This document shows, one piece after another, positions 33,251 through 42,097 of a stretch of DNA of 47,908 bases (position 1 is its first letter; every line of letters begins with the position of its first letter). Made by a program: the position numbers and the translations under genes. Source of the stretch: Nocardia testacea NBRC 100365 (GTDB taxonomy: Bacteria; Actinomycetota; Actinomycetes; Mycobacteriales; Mycobacteriaceae); contig NZ_BAGJ01000114.1 in the NCBI RefSeq assembly GCF_000308775.1, positions 1-47,908 of the forward strand, given 5' to 3'. The notes beneath the pieces are model-generated. The model was not told where the DNA came from. It saw nothing but the letters and a program-made list of their open reading frames with translations, and did no database searches.

Positions 33251-34508
33251 GCGGATCCTCCGGGTCCAGGCCGAGCGGGCCGAAGCACGCTCGGCGGGTG
33301 GCGAGAACGGCCGTATCGACGGCGCGCTGGGCACGGTCGAATCGGGCGTCCCCCGTCTCGGCGGTGCCCCCGGGGCCGTCCCAGCGCCGGAAAGCGATGT
33401 CCACACCGTCGCCCATGGTGCGGGGCGGCGAGACCCGCGGCCGGTCGGTGTGCACGAGGTCGATCCAATCCTGCGGTATCGCGGTCGCCGGGTCCACCGG
33501 GCGGTCGAGCGCGATACCCAGAAGATGGGTCCAGGCCCGGGGCACCACCCGCACCAGGCCGTACCCGCCCCCGCCGACCGCCAACCACCGTCCCTCGGCG
33601 TACCGGTCGGCCAGCTGCCGCATCGCCAGGAAGGCCGCCCGTTGACCCTCGATACCCAGCTCCAGCTCCGCGAGCGGATCCTCCCGGTGGGTGTCCACGC
33701 CGCACTGGCTGACCACCAGCTGGGGCCGGAACGCCGCGACCGCGCCGGGAACCACCGCGTGGAAGGCGCGTAACCACTGCGGGTCGCGGGTCCCCGGCAG
33801 CAACGGGAGATTGATCACCGTGCCGTCTCCGGGGCCGCTGCCGGTCTCGTCCGGCCAGCCGGTGTTCGGCCACAGTGTGGCGGGGTGCTGGTGGATCGAC
33901 ACCGTGAGCACCCGCGGGTCCCGATAGAACGCGTGCTGTACCCCGTCGCCGTGGTGGACATCCACATCGAGGTAGGCGATCCGGTCGAAACCGTGGTCGA
34001 GCAGCCAGGAGATGGCCACCGCCACGTCGTTGTACACGCAGAAGCCGGCGGCCCGGCCGGGCATGGCGTGATGCATGCCACCGCCGATACTGACCGCCCG
34101 CCGGGTGGCGCCCGTGGCGATGGCCCGCGCCGCGGCCAGGGTGCCGCCGACGATCACCGACGCGGCGTCGTGCATGCGGGGGAACACCGGGTTGTCACTG
34201 GATCCGAGCCCGTAGGGCGGATCGATCGGCGGCTCACCCACCGTCTCCCGCGGCACCGCCGCGCGGACCGCCTCGACGTAGTCGCCGGTGTGTACCCGGA
34301 GCAACTCCTCGCGGCCGGCCGCACCGGGCTCCAGCAGTTCGATTCCGTCGAGTATCCCGAGTGAGCGCGCCAGCGCCATCGTGTACTGCAGACGGACCGG
34401 TTTCATCGGATGCTCGGGGGTCCACGAGTAGTCCAGGAAGCGGTCGGTCCACACGACGGTCCCCGGTTCCCCGGAGCCCGAGTTCACATCCGGCGGTGCA
34501 GTGGCCAT
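33243..34508 (-). CDS. acuC: AcuC-type class I histone deacetylase-family protein
   Basis: A 421-residue Zn-dependent deacetylase. Active-site features are GGGMHHA with tandem His146-His147, the metal-binding YLDVDVHHGDGVQ (179-191, Asp183 and His185), the third ligand in SQCGVDTHREDP, and the catalytic-Tyr loop GGGGYG. It should remove acetyl groups from lysines, for example of acetyl-CoA synthetase as in Bacillus AcuC. The ATG at 34508 lies 7 nt after a TACGGT -10, so a leaderless message is likely. Its stop overlaps the start of the acyltransferase gene, giving an acylase/deacylase operon. Confidence 0.92.
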   Translation of the reverse strand: MATAPPDVNSGSGEPGTVVWTDRFLDYSWTPEHPMKPVRLQYTMALARSLGILDGIELLEPGAAGREELLRVHTGDYVEAVRAAVPRETVGEPPIDPPYGLGSSDNPVFPRMHDAASVIVGGTLAAARAIATGATRRAVSIGGGMHHAMPGRAAGFCVYNDVAVAISWLLDHGFDRIAYLDVDVHHGDGVQHAFYRDPRVLTVSIHQHPATLWPNTGWPDETGSGPGDGTVINLPLLPGTRDPQWLRAFHAVVPGAVAAFRPQLVVSQCGVDTHREDPLAELELGIEGQRAAFLAMRQLADRYAEGRWLAVGGGGYGLVRVVPRAWTHLLGIALDRPVDPATAIPQDWIDLVHTDRPRVSPPRTMGDGVDIAFRRWDGPGGTAETGDARFDRAQRAVDTAVLATRRACFGPLGLDPEDPRD

Positions 34509-34515
34509 GATCGCA

Positions 34516-34521
34516 ACCGTA
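34516..34521 (-). promoter_or_regulatory. -10 element of the acuC operon
   Basis: On the minus strand TACGGT is followed by exactly 7 nt and the acuC ATG, predicting that transcription starts at the ATG. Confidence 0.55.
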
Positions 34522-34555
34522 TCGGGAAGGGTGAAACCCCATTGCACGTTGTCAT

Positions 34556-34584
34556 GCAGTAGAAATACATGTATGCGCGACTGC
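34556..34584. promoter_or_regulatory. Nested dyad between acuC and ideR
   Basis: A 10-bp palindrome ATACATGTAT (34565-34574) is flanked by GCAGT (34556-34560) and its complement ACTGC (34580-34584), with spacers of 4 and 5 nt. It is AT-rich against a GC-rich background and sits 35-75 bp upstream of the acuC -10, a usual position for an activator or repressor site. Confidence 0.45.
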
Positions 34585-34664
34585 GGCGTCGGGCCGCGCG
34601 CCGAATGTATTCCCATCGCGTCACGCGACCCGTTCGTTTCGACCGGGGGTTGCTGGTGCGCAGG

Positions 34665-34670
34665 TAGAAT
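34665..34670 (+). promoter_or_regulatory. -10 element of ideR
   Basis: TAGAAT is a strong -10 match, 22 nt before the ideR GTG, leaving a short leader with AAGGGG as Shine-Dalgarno. No iron box was recognised around it. Confidence 0.55.
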
Positions 34671-34692
34671 TCGTGCCGACGAAGGGGCAACA

Positions 34693-35379
34693 GTGAAGGA
34701 TCTGGTCGACACCACGGAGATGTATCTCCGTACCATCTACGACCTCGAGGAGGAGGGCGTCGTACCCCTGCGCGCCCGGATCGCCGAGCGCCTCGAGCAG
34801 AGCGGCCCCACGGTCAGCCAGACCGTGGCCCGAATGGAACGCGACGGACTGCTGCTCGTCGCGGGTGACCGGCATCTCGAACTGACGGAGAAGGGCCGCA
34901 GTATGGCGGTCGCGGTCATGCGCAAACATCGCCTGGCCGAGCGATTGCTGGTGGACATCATCGGGCTGGACTGGCAGAACGTGCATGCCGAAGCCTGCCG
35001 CTGGGAACATGTGATGAGCGAGGATGTGGAACGGCGCCTGGTCGAGGTGCTGAACCATCCCACCACCTCTCCGTACGGCAACCCCATTCCCGGCCTGGAC
35101 GAACTCGGTATCTCCGCGACCCAGTTGCTGGAGGAACCGCTCAAGCGGTTGTCCGAACTGCCGCAGGGTCGTACGCACGCGGTGGTGGTGCGGCGGCTGG
35201 CCGAACACATCCAGACCGATCCCGAGGTCATCGGCCGGCTGCGGGAGGCGGGCGTGGTGCCCGACGCCCGCGTCACCGTGGAGAGCAAACCGGGTGCCGT
35301 GATCATCACGGTGCCGGGCCACTCGGGTTACGAACTGCCCGACGAAATGGCCCACGCCGTTCAGGTGAAGCTGGTCTGA
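34693..35379 (+). CDS. ideR: Iron-dependent transcriptional regulator IdeR (DtxR family)
   Basis: A 228-residue metal-activated repressor of iron-uptake genes. The winged helix is in residues 1-73 (recognition segment SGPTVSQTVARMERDG at 37-52). All expected metal ligands are present: Met10, His79, Glu83, His98, Cys102, Glu105 and His106. The dimerisation domain ends near 140, and a C-terminal SH3-like domain covers about 150-228. It is nearly collinear with M. tuberculosis IdeR. The GTG at 34693 has AAGGGG 5 nt upstream; an ATG further upstream lies in the acuC promoter region. It is followed 3 nt later by galE. Confidence 0.97.
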   Translation: MKDLVDTTEMYLRTIYDLEEEGVVPLRARIAERLEQSGPTVSQTVARMERDGLLLVAGDRHLELTEKGRSMAVAVMRKHRLAERLLVDIIGLDWQNVHAEACRWEHVMSEDVERRLVEVLNHPTTSPYGNPIPGLDELGISATQLLEEPLKRLSELPQGRTHAVVVRRLAEHIQTDPEVIGRLREAGVVPDARVTVESKPGAVIITVPGHSGYELPDEMAHAVQVKLV

Positions 35380-35382
35380 TCG

Positions 35383-36363
35383 ATGAAACTTCTGGTCACC
35401 GGCGGAGCCGGGTATGTGGGTGGCGTCTGCGCGCTGGTACTGCGGGAGCAGGGGCACGACGTGGTCGTCCTCGACGATCTGTCGACGGGTAATGCCGACG
35501 GCGTACCCGAGGGCGTGGAATTCGTCGAGGGCGATATCGCCGAGGCAGCGCCGGACCTGCTGCGCACGCGGCGATTCGACGGGGTGCTGCACTTCGCGGC
35601 GCAATCGCTGGTCGGCGAATCGGTCCAGCGGCCCGAGAAGTACTGGCACGGCAATGTGGTGAAAACACTCGCACTGCTGGAAGCGATGCGCGAAACCGAT
35701 ACGCGGCGGTTGGTCTTCTCTTCGACGGCAGCGGTGTATGGCGAGCCGGAAGAGGTCCCGATCACCGAGGACGCGCCTACTCGCCCCACCAACCCCTACG
35801 GTGCGTCGAAGCTGGCGATCGATCACGCCATCACCTCGTATGCCGTCGCCCACGGGCTGGCGGCCACCAGCCTGCGCTATTTCAATGTGGCCGGGGCCTA
35901 CGGGGGCCTCGGTGAGAACCGGGTGGTGGAGACGCATCTGATCCCGCTGGTGCTGCAGGTGGCTGCGGGACACCGGGATTCCATTTCGGTGTTCGGCACC
36001 GATTGGCCGACCCATGACGGCACCGCGGTTCGCGACTACATCCACATCCTGGACCTGGCGCAGGCCCATCTGCTGGCACTGGAGACCGCCACCGCGGGTT
36101 CGCACCGGGTGTTCAATCTCGGCAGCGGGACGGGATTCTCGGTACGCGAGGTGATATCGGCGTGCGAACGGGTCACCGGCGGGCCCATCGCAGCGGTCGA
36201 TGCCCCACGCCGCGCCGGCGACCCGGCCGTACTGATCGCCTCCAGCCGGCGCGCGATCGATGAGCTCGGCTGGAAGCCCGAGCACAACGACCTCGACGAG
36301 ATCGTCTCCACCGCCTGGAGTTACCTGCGGGGCCTCGGCTCTCGCGCGCACAGCGCCCGCTGA
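35383..36363 (+). CDS. galE: UDP-glucose 4-epimerase GalE
   Basis: A 326-residue extended SDR enzyme that interconverts UDP-glucose and UDP-galactose, supplying UDP-galactose for arabinogalactan. The NAD-binding motif GGAGYVGG is at 7-14, the catalytic Ser in FSSTAAVYG (about 112-120), and Tyr139-x3-Lys143 in NPYGASK. The gene starts 3 nt after ideR stops, so it is probably in the ideR operon. A dtxR-galE order is also recalled from corynebacteria. It is convergent with the DUF4192 gene, 17 nt apart. Confidence 0.95.
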   Translation: MKLLVTGGAGYVGGVCALVLREQGHDVVVLDDLSTGNADGVPEGVEFVEGDIAEAAPDLLRTRRFDGVLHFAAQSLVGESVQRPEKYWHGNVVKTLALLEAMRETDTRRLVFSSTAAVYGEPEEVPITEDAPTRPTNPYGASKLAIDHAITSYAVAHGLAATSLRYFNVAGAYGGLGENRVVETHLIPLVLQVAAGHRDSISVFGTDWPTHDGTAVRDYIHILDLAQAHLLALETATAGSHRVFNLGSGTGFSVREVISACERVTGGPIAAVDAPRRAGDPAVLIASSRRAIDELGWKPEHNDLDEIVSTAWSYLRGLGSRAHSAR

Positions 36364-36380
36364 TCCGGCCGAGGCGGAGC

Positions 36381-37745
36381 TCAGCACACCGCGGCCGGGT
36401 CGACGCCGAGGGCGATCGCGGCGTCGCGGCCGCACCGCCCCAGATCGCGCAGGCGTTCGGGCCGCATACCGGCTTCCAGAGCGGTGTGCAGCAGGGCGGC
36501 CATCGAATGGCGCGGCTCGGCGTCCAGCGCCGCGTCCAGGGCGATTCCCGCGAACGGGCCGTCGCCCCGCACATAGGCGAAATAGCCCAGCAGGGTCGCC
36601 GCTTCGGCCCGGTCGGCACCGTCCAGCGCGCGGGTCAGTAGGGCCAATAGACTCTCCGCTGCTTCGGCGTGCACGGTATCGGCCACGGCGAAGAGCGAAT
36701 CGCGGATCTCCCGGTCGCGCAGGGCCACCGCGATCTGGGCCAGCTCCCGCGCGTCGAGCGCCGGGCCGGATTCGGCGTGGGCGATGAACCAGAGCACGGT
36801 CGTCAATTCGCCGCGCAGATAACCGGCCGGATCGCCACGTTGCGCGGCGGCCACGTATCTGTCCTTCGCACGGTCCCGGGCCTCGTCCAGTTCGCTCGTC
36901 ACCCGCGCGCGCAACACCGCGTCCGGGGCGACCAACGCGGTCAGTTCGTCGCGGCTGCGGCGGATCGGCCGGCCGTCCAGGACACGGCCGAACGTCACCG
37001 TCGAGGCCACCGGATCGGCGATCCTCCCCCGGCGCGGTGGGCCCGTCACACTCCACCACGGCTGCCCGGCCGCGATGGACCGCGCGGCCCAGGCTCCGCG
37101 CACCGGAACAGCACGGGACGCCAGCTGTCGGGTCAGTTCCGCGAAGACCGGGACCCGCTGCGGTGCAGCCGGTTCCCCGTCGCCGAGCTCGTCGTCCACC
37201 AGGACGGCGAGTACTCCGACCACTCCGGGCCGGGCGCAGACGCGCGCGGCCGCGGCAGCCACCGTCCCGGTATCGGAGGGGGCGCCGGTGCCGGGCTGCC
37301 GGAGATCGAACCGCACCACGAGATCGATGACCGCGCTCTCCGCGGTGGGCGCGGCGCACAGAACGGCCAGCACCAGCGAGCGCTCCGGACAGAAGCCGAG
37401 CATGGCGGGGAGCGCGGCGAGCAGATCACCCGGATCGTCGAGATGGGCGGGTCCGGTACGGAGGGGACGGTCGTACTCCTCACCGGCCCGGTCGGCGCAG
37501 CGTGCCTGTGGTGCCGCGGCGTACTCGTAGATCTCCCGCCCGGGGAAGTGCGAACCCGGCGCCCCGGGAGCCGGGGCCGGCCGTGGCCCGCCCCGGGCGG
37601 CCAGTGCCCGCGCCGTGGGACACCGTCCGGGGGCCCGGGCGGGACGGGATGGCGCGGAAGCCGGGCGACCGGGGCCACCGGCTCGGCCCGGGACCGATCG
37701 GGCGTCGGCGGAGGCGGGACGGGAGAACGGCGCAGCGGAAGTCAT
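36381..37745 (-). CDS. DUF4192 family protein
   Basis: A 454-residue protein. The first 95 residues are Pro/Ala/Arg-rich and disordered. The DUF4192 domain starts near 100 (LDDPGDLLAALPAMLGFCPERSLVL) and runs to the C-terminus, with ELTTVLWFIAHAESGP and the tetratricopeptide-like LGYFAYVRGDGPFAGIALDAAL. Function unknown; no enzyme motif was seen. The ATG at 37745 is the first start in the frame after non-coding-like sequence and follows CATGCT by 6 nt, so a leaderless message is possible. The unusually long N-terminus leaves open a later start near residue 95. Confidence 0.75.
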   Translation of the reverse strand: MTSAAPFSRPASADARSVPGRAGGPGRPASAPSRPARAPGRCPTARALAARGGPRPAPAPGAPGSHFPGREIYEYAAAPQARCADRAGEEYDRPLRTGPAHLDDPGDLLAALPAMLGFCPERSLVLAVLCAAPTAESAVIDLVVRFDLRQPGTGAPSDTGTVAAAAARVCARPGVVGVLAVLVDDELGDGEPAAPQRVPVFAELTRQLASRAVPVRGAWAARSIAAGQPWWSVTGPPRRGRIADPVASTVTFGRVLDGRPIRRSRDELTALVAPDAVLRARVTSELDEARDRAKDRYVAAAQRGDPAGYLRGELTTVLWFIAHAESGPALDARELAQIAVALRDREIRDSLFAVADTVHAEAAESLLALLTRALDGADRAEAATLLGYFAYVRGDGPFAGIALDAALDAEPRHSMAALLHTALEAGMRPERLRDLGRCGRDAAIALGVDPAAVC

Positions 37746-38165
37746 GGTTCGAGCATGCGGGACAGGAGCTCGCGCAGTAGGTGCGGTGAGCTGGGAAAAC
37801 ATCCGTTCTCACGAAGTCTGTGGACAACTCGGGGCTGGGGACAACTCCGGCCACCGGCCCGTCTCCGCGCCGATACCGGTTGCGGGCCCGGAAATGGGGT
37901 ACATCCAGGAGCGGAGTGTGCCAGACTCCCCGGTGCGTTCACCGGCCACAAGACCACACCGACTCCCCGGCCCGTCCCCGCCGGCACCGGGGAATTCACC
38001 GGCGGCCACGGCTGTTGTCAGCACAGAGAGCCGATGTACGGCCGCGTGTGGCCCTACATCCGCATGGGGGACAATGAAGGGTGATTCGCGGCTCGCGGCG
38101 CGGCAGCGAATACCAGCAGTGTTGCTCGACCCGCCCGCCACGGATCGCGCAGGAAGGAGTACGCG
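37746..38165. other. 420-bp divergent intergenic region (DUF4192 / PAC2)
   Basis: No convincing gene. GAAAAC-ATCC-GTTCTC at 37795-37810 has the spacing of an actinobacterial SOS box (TCGAAC-N4-GTTCGA) but only about half the bases match. A TTGTCA at 38015-38020 is a possible -35 for the PAC2 gene, without a clear -10. Confidence 0.4.
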
Positions 38166-39107
38166 ATGGACTACGAGTCGCGAATGTACGAACTGGAGTT
38201 CCCCGCTCCGCAGCTGTCGTCCGACGACGGCTCGGGGCCGGTCCTGGTGCACGGCTTGGAGGGCTACTCCGACGCGGGCCATGCGGTCCGGCTGGCCACG
38301 ACTCATCTACGGGAGAGCCTGGAGAGCGAACTCGTCGCCTCGTTCGATGTGGACGAGCTGCTGGACTACCGCTCCCGGCGCCCCTTGATGACCTTCAAAA
38401 CCGATCATTTCTCCGAGTACGCCGAACCCGAGTTGAACCTGTGGGCCCTGCGCGATACCGCGGGCACCCCGTTCCTGCTGCTCGCGGGCATGGAACCGGA
38501 TCTGCGCTGGGAGAAGTTCACCACCGCGGTGCGGTTGCTGGCCGAGCAGCTCGGTGTACGCCGCAGTATCGGCCTGAGCGCCATCCCGATGGCGGTCCCG
38601 CACACCCGGCCGCTGGGGCTCACCGCACATTCGTCGAACCGCGATCTCATTCCGGAAAACCAGCGCTGGCCCGGAGAACTGCAGGTACCGGCGAGCGCGG
38701 CGACGCTGCTGGAGTACCGCATGGCCCAGCACGGTCACGAATCGCTGGGCTTTTCGGTGCACGTCCCGCACTATCTGGCGCAGACCTCCTATCCGGAAGC
38801 CGCGCAGACCCTCCTCGAACACGTCGGTGAGAACGCGGGCCTCGAGTTCCCGCTCGCCGCGCTGGGTGAGGCAGCGGCCCGGGTGCGTGAGCAGGTCAAC
38901 GAGCATATCGCCGGAAACGCCGAGGTGGAGACGGTGGTGCACGCGCTGGAACGCCAGTACGACACCTTCGTCAGTGCCCAGGAGCGGCAGTCCAGCCTGT
39001 TGGTCGGGGAGGGCGAGTTGCCCAGCGGCGACGAACTGGGCGCCGAATTCGAGCGTTTCCTCGCCGAACAGGGCGGCTACTCCGGCGACGACGACGAACG
39101 GGGCTGA
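38166..39107 (+). CDS. PAC2 family protein
   Basis: A 313-residue protein with the PAC2 (proteasome assembly chaperone 2-like) fold: PVLVHGLEGYSDAGHAV (25-41) near the N-terminus, ELLDYRSRRP, GMEPDLRWE, IGLSAIPMAVPHTRPLGL and YLAQTSYPEAAQTLL. It resembles Rv2714. The actinobacterial members are not shown to assemble proteasomes here. The C-terminal 60 residues are acidic. The ATG at 38166 has AGGAAGGAG about 6 nt upstream. It is followed 77 nt later by the DUF3516 helicase. Confidence 0.9.
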   Translation: MDYESRMYELEFPAPQLSSDDGSGPVLVHGLEGYSDAGHAVRLATTHLRESLESELVASFDVDELLDYRSRRPLMTFKTDHFSEYAEPELNLWALRDTAGTPFLLLAGMEPDLRWEKFTTAVRLLAEQLGVRRSIGLSAIPMAVPHTRPLGLTAHSSNRDLIPENQRWPGELQVPASAATLLEYRMAQHGHESLGFSVHVPHYLAQTSYPEAAQTLLEHVGENAGLEFPLAALGEAAARVREQVNEHIAGNAEVETVVHALERQYDTFVSAQERQSSLLVGEGELPSGDELGAEFERFLAEQGGYSGDDDERG

Positions 39108-39171
39108 AGCGCGGCGACACCGGCGGTACGGCACACGGCCACCGTGCCGGTGATCGGTACGCGACAGCCCG

Positions 39172-39177
39172 TAGGGT
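39172..39177 (+). promoter_or_regulatory. -10 element of the DUF3516 helicase gene
   Basis: TAGGGT ends 7 nt before the GTG at 39185. The alternative GTG at 39176 lies inside this element and is therefore less likely to be the start. Confidence 0.5.
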
Positions 39178-39184
39178 GTCCGGG

Positions 39185-41683
39185 GTGGATCTGACCGAAC
39201 TGCTCGAGATACCGGGGACCGACGCCGACGCGCTGTACGAGTCGTTCGCGATATGGGCCGCCAAGCAGGGCACCGCTCTCTATCCGGCTCAGGACGAGGC
39301 GTTGCTGGAGCTGGCGGCCGGATCCCATGTCATTCTCGCCACTCCCACCGGTTCGGGGAAGTCACTGGTCGCCGTGGGGGCTCATCTCTTCGCACTGACC
39401 CGGGGGCTGCGCAGCTACTACACCGCGCCGATCAAGGCGCTGGTGAGCGAGAAATTCTTCGCACTCTGCGAGGTTTTCGGCGCCGAACGAGTGGGCATGG
39501 TGACCGGTGACGCGGCGGTGAACCCGACCGCACCCATCATCTGCGCCACCGCGGAGATCCTCGCCAACCTGGCCCTGCGGGAAGGCCCGGACGCCGATAT
39601 CGGCCAGGTGGTGATGGACGAATTCCATTTCTATGCCGACCCCGACCGCGGTTGGGCCTGGCAGGTACCGCTGCTCGAATTGCCCCGCGCGCAATTCCTG
39701 CTGATGTCGGCCACTCTCGGCGAGGTCGATTTCTTCGCGACCGATCTCGAACGCCGCACCGGCCGAACCGCCGCGGTGGTCGCGGGTACCGAGCGCCCGG
39801 TACCGCTGCACTTCTCCTACGCGCGCACGCCGATCACCGAAACACTGACCGAGCTGGTCACCACCCATCAGGCTCCGGTGTATGTCGTTCATTTCACCCA
39901 GGCCGCGGCGCTGGAACGGGCGCAGGCGCTGACCAGCGCGAGTTTCGCCACCCGGGCCGAGAAGGATGCCATCGCGGAAGCGCTGGGCGAATTCCGTTTC
40001 TCGTCCGGTTTCGGGAAAACGCTGTCCCGCCTGATCCGGCACGGTATCGGCGTCCATCACGCCGGAATGCTGCCCAAATACCGGCGGTTGGTGGAGCGCC
40101 TCGCGCAGGACGGATTGCTGAAGGTCGTCTGCGGCACCGACACCCTGGGAGTCGGGATCAATGTCCCTATTCGCACCGTATTGCTGACCGGTCTCACCAA
40201 ATTCGACGGGGTGCGCACCCGGCGGCTCAAGGCCCGGGAATTCCACCAGATCGCCGGACGGGCCGGGCGGGCCGGTTTCGACACCATGGGCACGGTGGTG
40301 GTGCAGGCACCCGAGCACGAGGTCGAGAACACCCGGTTGCTGGCCAAAGCCGGTAACGACCCGAAGAAGATGCGCAAAGTGCAGCGCCGCAAACCACCCG
40401 AGGGTTTCGTCTCGTGGAGTGAGGAGACCTTCGACCGGCTGGTCGCGGCAGCGCCCGAACCCATGGTGTCGCGATTCGCGGTCACCAACGCGATGCTGCT
40501 GAATGTGATCGCGCGACCGGGGAACTGCTTCCGGGCCATGCGCCATCTGCTCGAGGACAATCACGAACCGCGACCGGCGCAGCGGCGCCATATCCTGCGC
40601 GCCGTCCGGCTGTACCGGGCACTGCGGGACGCCGGTGTGGTGCAGCAGCTGCCCGAACCCGACGAGCACGGCCGCTACGCGCGGCTCACCGTGGACCTGC
40701 AGCGGGATTTCGCTCTGGACCAGCCGCTGTCGCCGTTCGCCCTGGCCGCATTCGAACTGCTCGACAGCGCGTCGCCGAGCTACGCCCTCGATATGGTGTC
40801 GCTGGTCGAGGCCACCCTCGAGGATCCCCGGCAACTGTTGATGGCGCAGCAGCACAAGGCACGCGGCGAGGCCGTGGCCGAGATGAAGGCCGAGGGAATC
40901 GACTACGACGAGCGGATGGAACTGCTCGAGGACATCACCTGGCCGAAACCGCTGGCGGAGCTGATCGAGGGTGCCTACGAGACCTACCGGGCCGGGCATC
41001 CGTGGTTGTCGGAGTTCGCGCCGTCACCGAAATCAGTGGTGCGCGACATGGTCGAGCGGGCCATGACCTTCACCGAACTGATCTCCTACTACGAACTCGC
41101 CCGTTCCGAAGGCGTGGTGCTGCGCTACCTCGCCGACGCCTACCGGGCCCTGCGCCGGACCGTGCCCGAGTCGGCGCGCACCGAGGAGCTCGACGATCTC
41201 ACCGAATGGCTGGGCGAGCTGGTGCGGCAGGTGGATTCCAGTCTGCTCGACGAATGGGAGCAGCTGACCGGGGCGGGCGCGGAGACCGACGCCGAGCAGA
41301 TCGCGTTCGGCGGGGAGAGCGTGCGCCCGGTCACGGCCAACGAGCGGGCGTTCCGGGTGATGGTGCGCAATGCCGTGTTCCGCCGGGTCGAGCTGGCCGC
41401 CCGGCAGCGCTGGGACGAACTGGCGGAGCTGTCCCCCGGTCCGGATTGGGCGGCCGATCTCGGCCCCTATTTCGACGAATACGACAGCATCGGCACCGGA
41501 CCCGACGCGCGCGGTCCGCAATTGTTCCGGGTGGAGACGCGGCCCGGTTTCTGGCAGGTACGCCAGACCCTCGACGATCCGGCGGGCGATCACGGCTGGG
41601 CGCTGATCGCCACCGTCGACCTGGCCGAATCCGATGCGGCCGGTGATGTGGTGTTCGACGAGGTCACGGTGGTGTCGGGGTGA
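39185..41683 (+). CDS. DEAD/DEAH-box helicase with DUF3516 (Ski2-like)
   Basis: An 832-residue SF2 helicase. Motif I ATPTGSGKS is at 52-60, motif II DEFHFY at 145-150 (a Phe variant of DExH), motif III MSAT at 174-177, and the second lobe has VHHAGMLPKYRR, GTDTLGVGINVPIRTVL and HQIAGRAGRAGFDTMG. The C-terminal half (about 400-832) is the DUF3516 region, which takes the place of the Ski2/Mtr4-type domains. It is likely an RNA- or DNA-unwinding enzyme. The GTG at 39185 fits a leaderless start. A short gap separates it from speD. Confidence 0.9.
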   Translation: MDLTELLEIPGTDADALYESFAIWAAKQGTALYPAQDEALLELAAGSHVILATPTGSGKSLVAVGAHLFALTRGLRSYYTAPIKALVSEKFFALCEVFGAERVGMVTGDAAVNPTAPIICATAEILANLALREGPDADIGQVVMDEFHFYADPDRGWAWQVPLLELPRAQFLLMSATLGEVDFFATDLERRTGRTAAVVAGTERPVPLHFSYARTPITETLTELVTTHQAPVYVVHFTQAAALERAQALTSASFATRAEKDAIAEALGEFRFSSGFGKTLSRLIRHGIGVHHAGMLPKYRRLVERLAQDGLLKVVCGTDTLGVGINVPIRTVLLTGLTKFDGVRTRRLKAREFHQIAGRAGRAGFDTMGTVVVQAPEHEVENTRLLAKAGNDPKKMRKVQRRKPPEGFVSWSEETFDRLVAAAPEPMVSRFAVTNAMLLNVIARPGNCFRAMRHLLEDNHEPRPAQRRHILRAVRLYRALRDAGVVQQLPEPDEHGRYARLTVDLQRDFALDQPLSPFALAAFELLDSASPSYALDMVSLVEATLEDPRQLLMAQQHKARGEAVAEMKAEGIDYDERMELLEDITWPKPLAELIEGAYETYRAGHPWLSEFAPSPKSVVRDMVERAMTFTELISYYELARSEGVVLRYLADAYRALRRTVPESARTEELDDLTEWLGELVRQVDSSLLDEWEQLTGAGAETDAEQIAFGGESVRPVTANERAFRVMVRNAVFRRVELAARQRWDELAELSPGPDWAADLGPYFDEYDSIGTGPDARGPQLFRVETRPGFWQVRQTLDDPAGDHGWALIATVDLAESDAAGDVVFDEVTVVSG

Positions 41684-41716
41684 GCCCGGTTGCCGTGGCG
41701 AGCGAGTGAGGCCGAA

Positions 41717-42097
41717 GTGGCGGCGGAATTCAGCGGCCGGCATGTGCTGGCCGAGTTCGGTGGGGTGGACCCGGCGCTGTGCGACGATCTCGGACGACTC
41801 GAGGCCGCGCTGCGGCACGCGCTGACCGCGGCGGGCGTGACCGTGTGCGAGGTCGTCGGTAAACAGTTCGAGCCGCACGGGGTCACCGTCCTGGCCCTGC
41901 TGGCCGAATCGCATGCCTCCTTGCACACCTACCCCGAGACCGGTGACATCTTCGTCGATGTGTTCACCTGCGGTGGTGCCGCGGACAGTGCGGGTACGGT
42001 CGCGGAGCTGCTGCGCGTGGCGCTCGCTCCCGAACACGTGCGCATCTCGACCGTGCTGCGCGGCCGGGCCGCCGGGGGTCAGACCAGCAGCATGTAG
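41717..42097 (+). CDS. speD: S-adenosylmethionine decarboxylase proenzyme
   Basis: A 126-residue class 1B AdoMet decarboxylase. It self-cleaves between Glu64 and Ser65 in LLAESHASLHTYPE to make the pyruvoyl cofactor, then decarboxylates AdoMet to provide the aminopropyl donor for spermidine. HVLAEFGGVD, FEPHGVTVLALL and DIFVDVFTCGG are also family-typical. The GTG at 41717 preceded by GAGG is chosen; a TTG at 41690 would add 9 residues. The final 19 bp overlap the convergent DUF5134 gene. No speE (spermidine synthase) is in the window. Confidence 0.9.
   Translation: MAAEFSGRHVLAEFGGVDPALCDDLGRLEAALRHALTAAGVTVCEVVGKQFEPHGVTVLALLAESHASLHTYPETGDIFVDVFTCGGAADSAGTVAELLRVALAPEHVRISTVLRGRAAGGQTSSM

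Noticed and set aside
34509..34692. IdeR iron box controlling ideR
   Set aside because: No TTAGGTTAGGCTAACCTAA-like 19-bp site could be seen in the gap.
37795..37810. LexA/SOS box before the DUF4192 gene
   Set aside because: Spacing fits but only the inner AAC and GTTC bases match the TCGAAC-N4-GTTCGA consensus.
39176..39184. Upstream GTG start for the DUF3516 helicase
   Set aside because: It lies inside the TAGGGT -10 element; GTG 39185 sits at the predicted transcription start.
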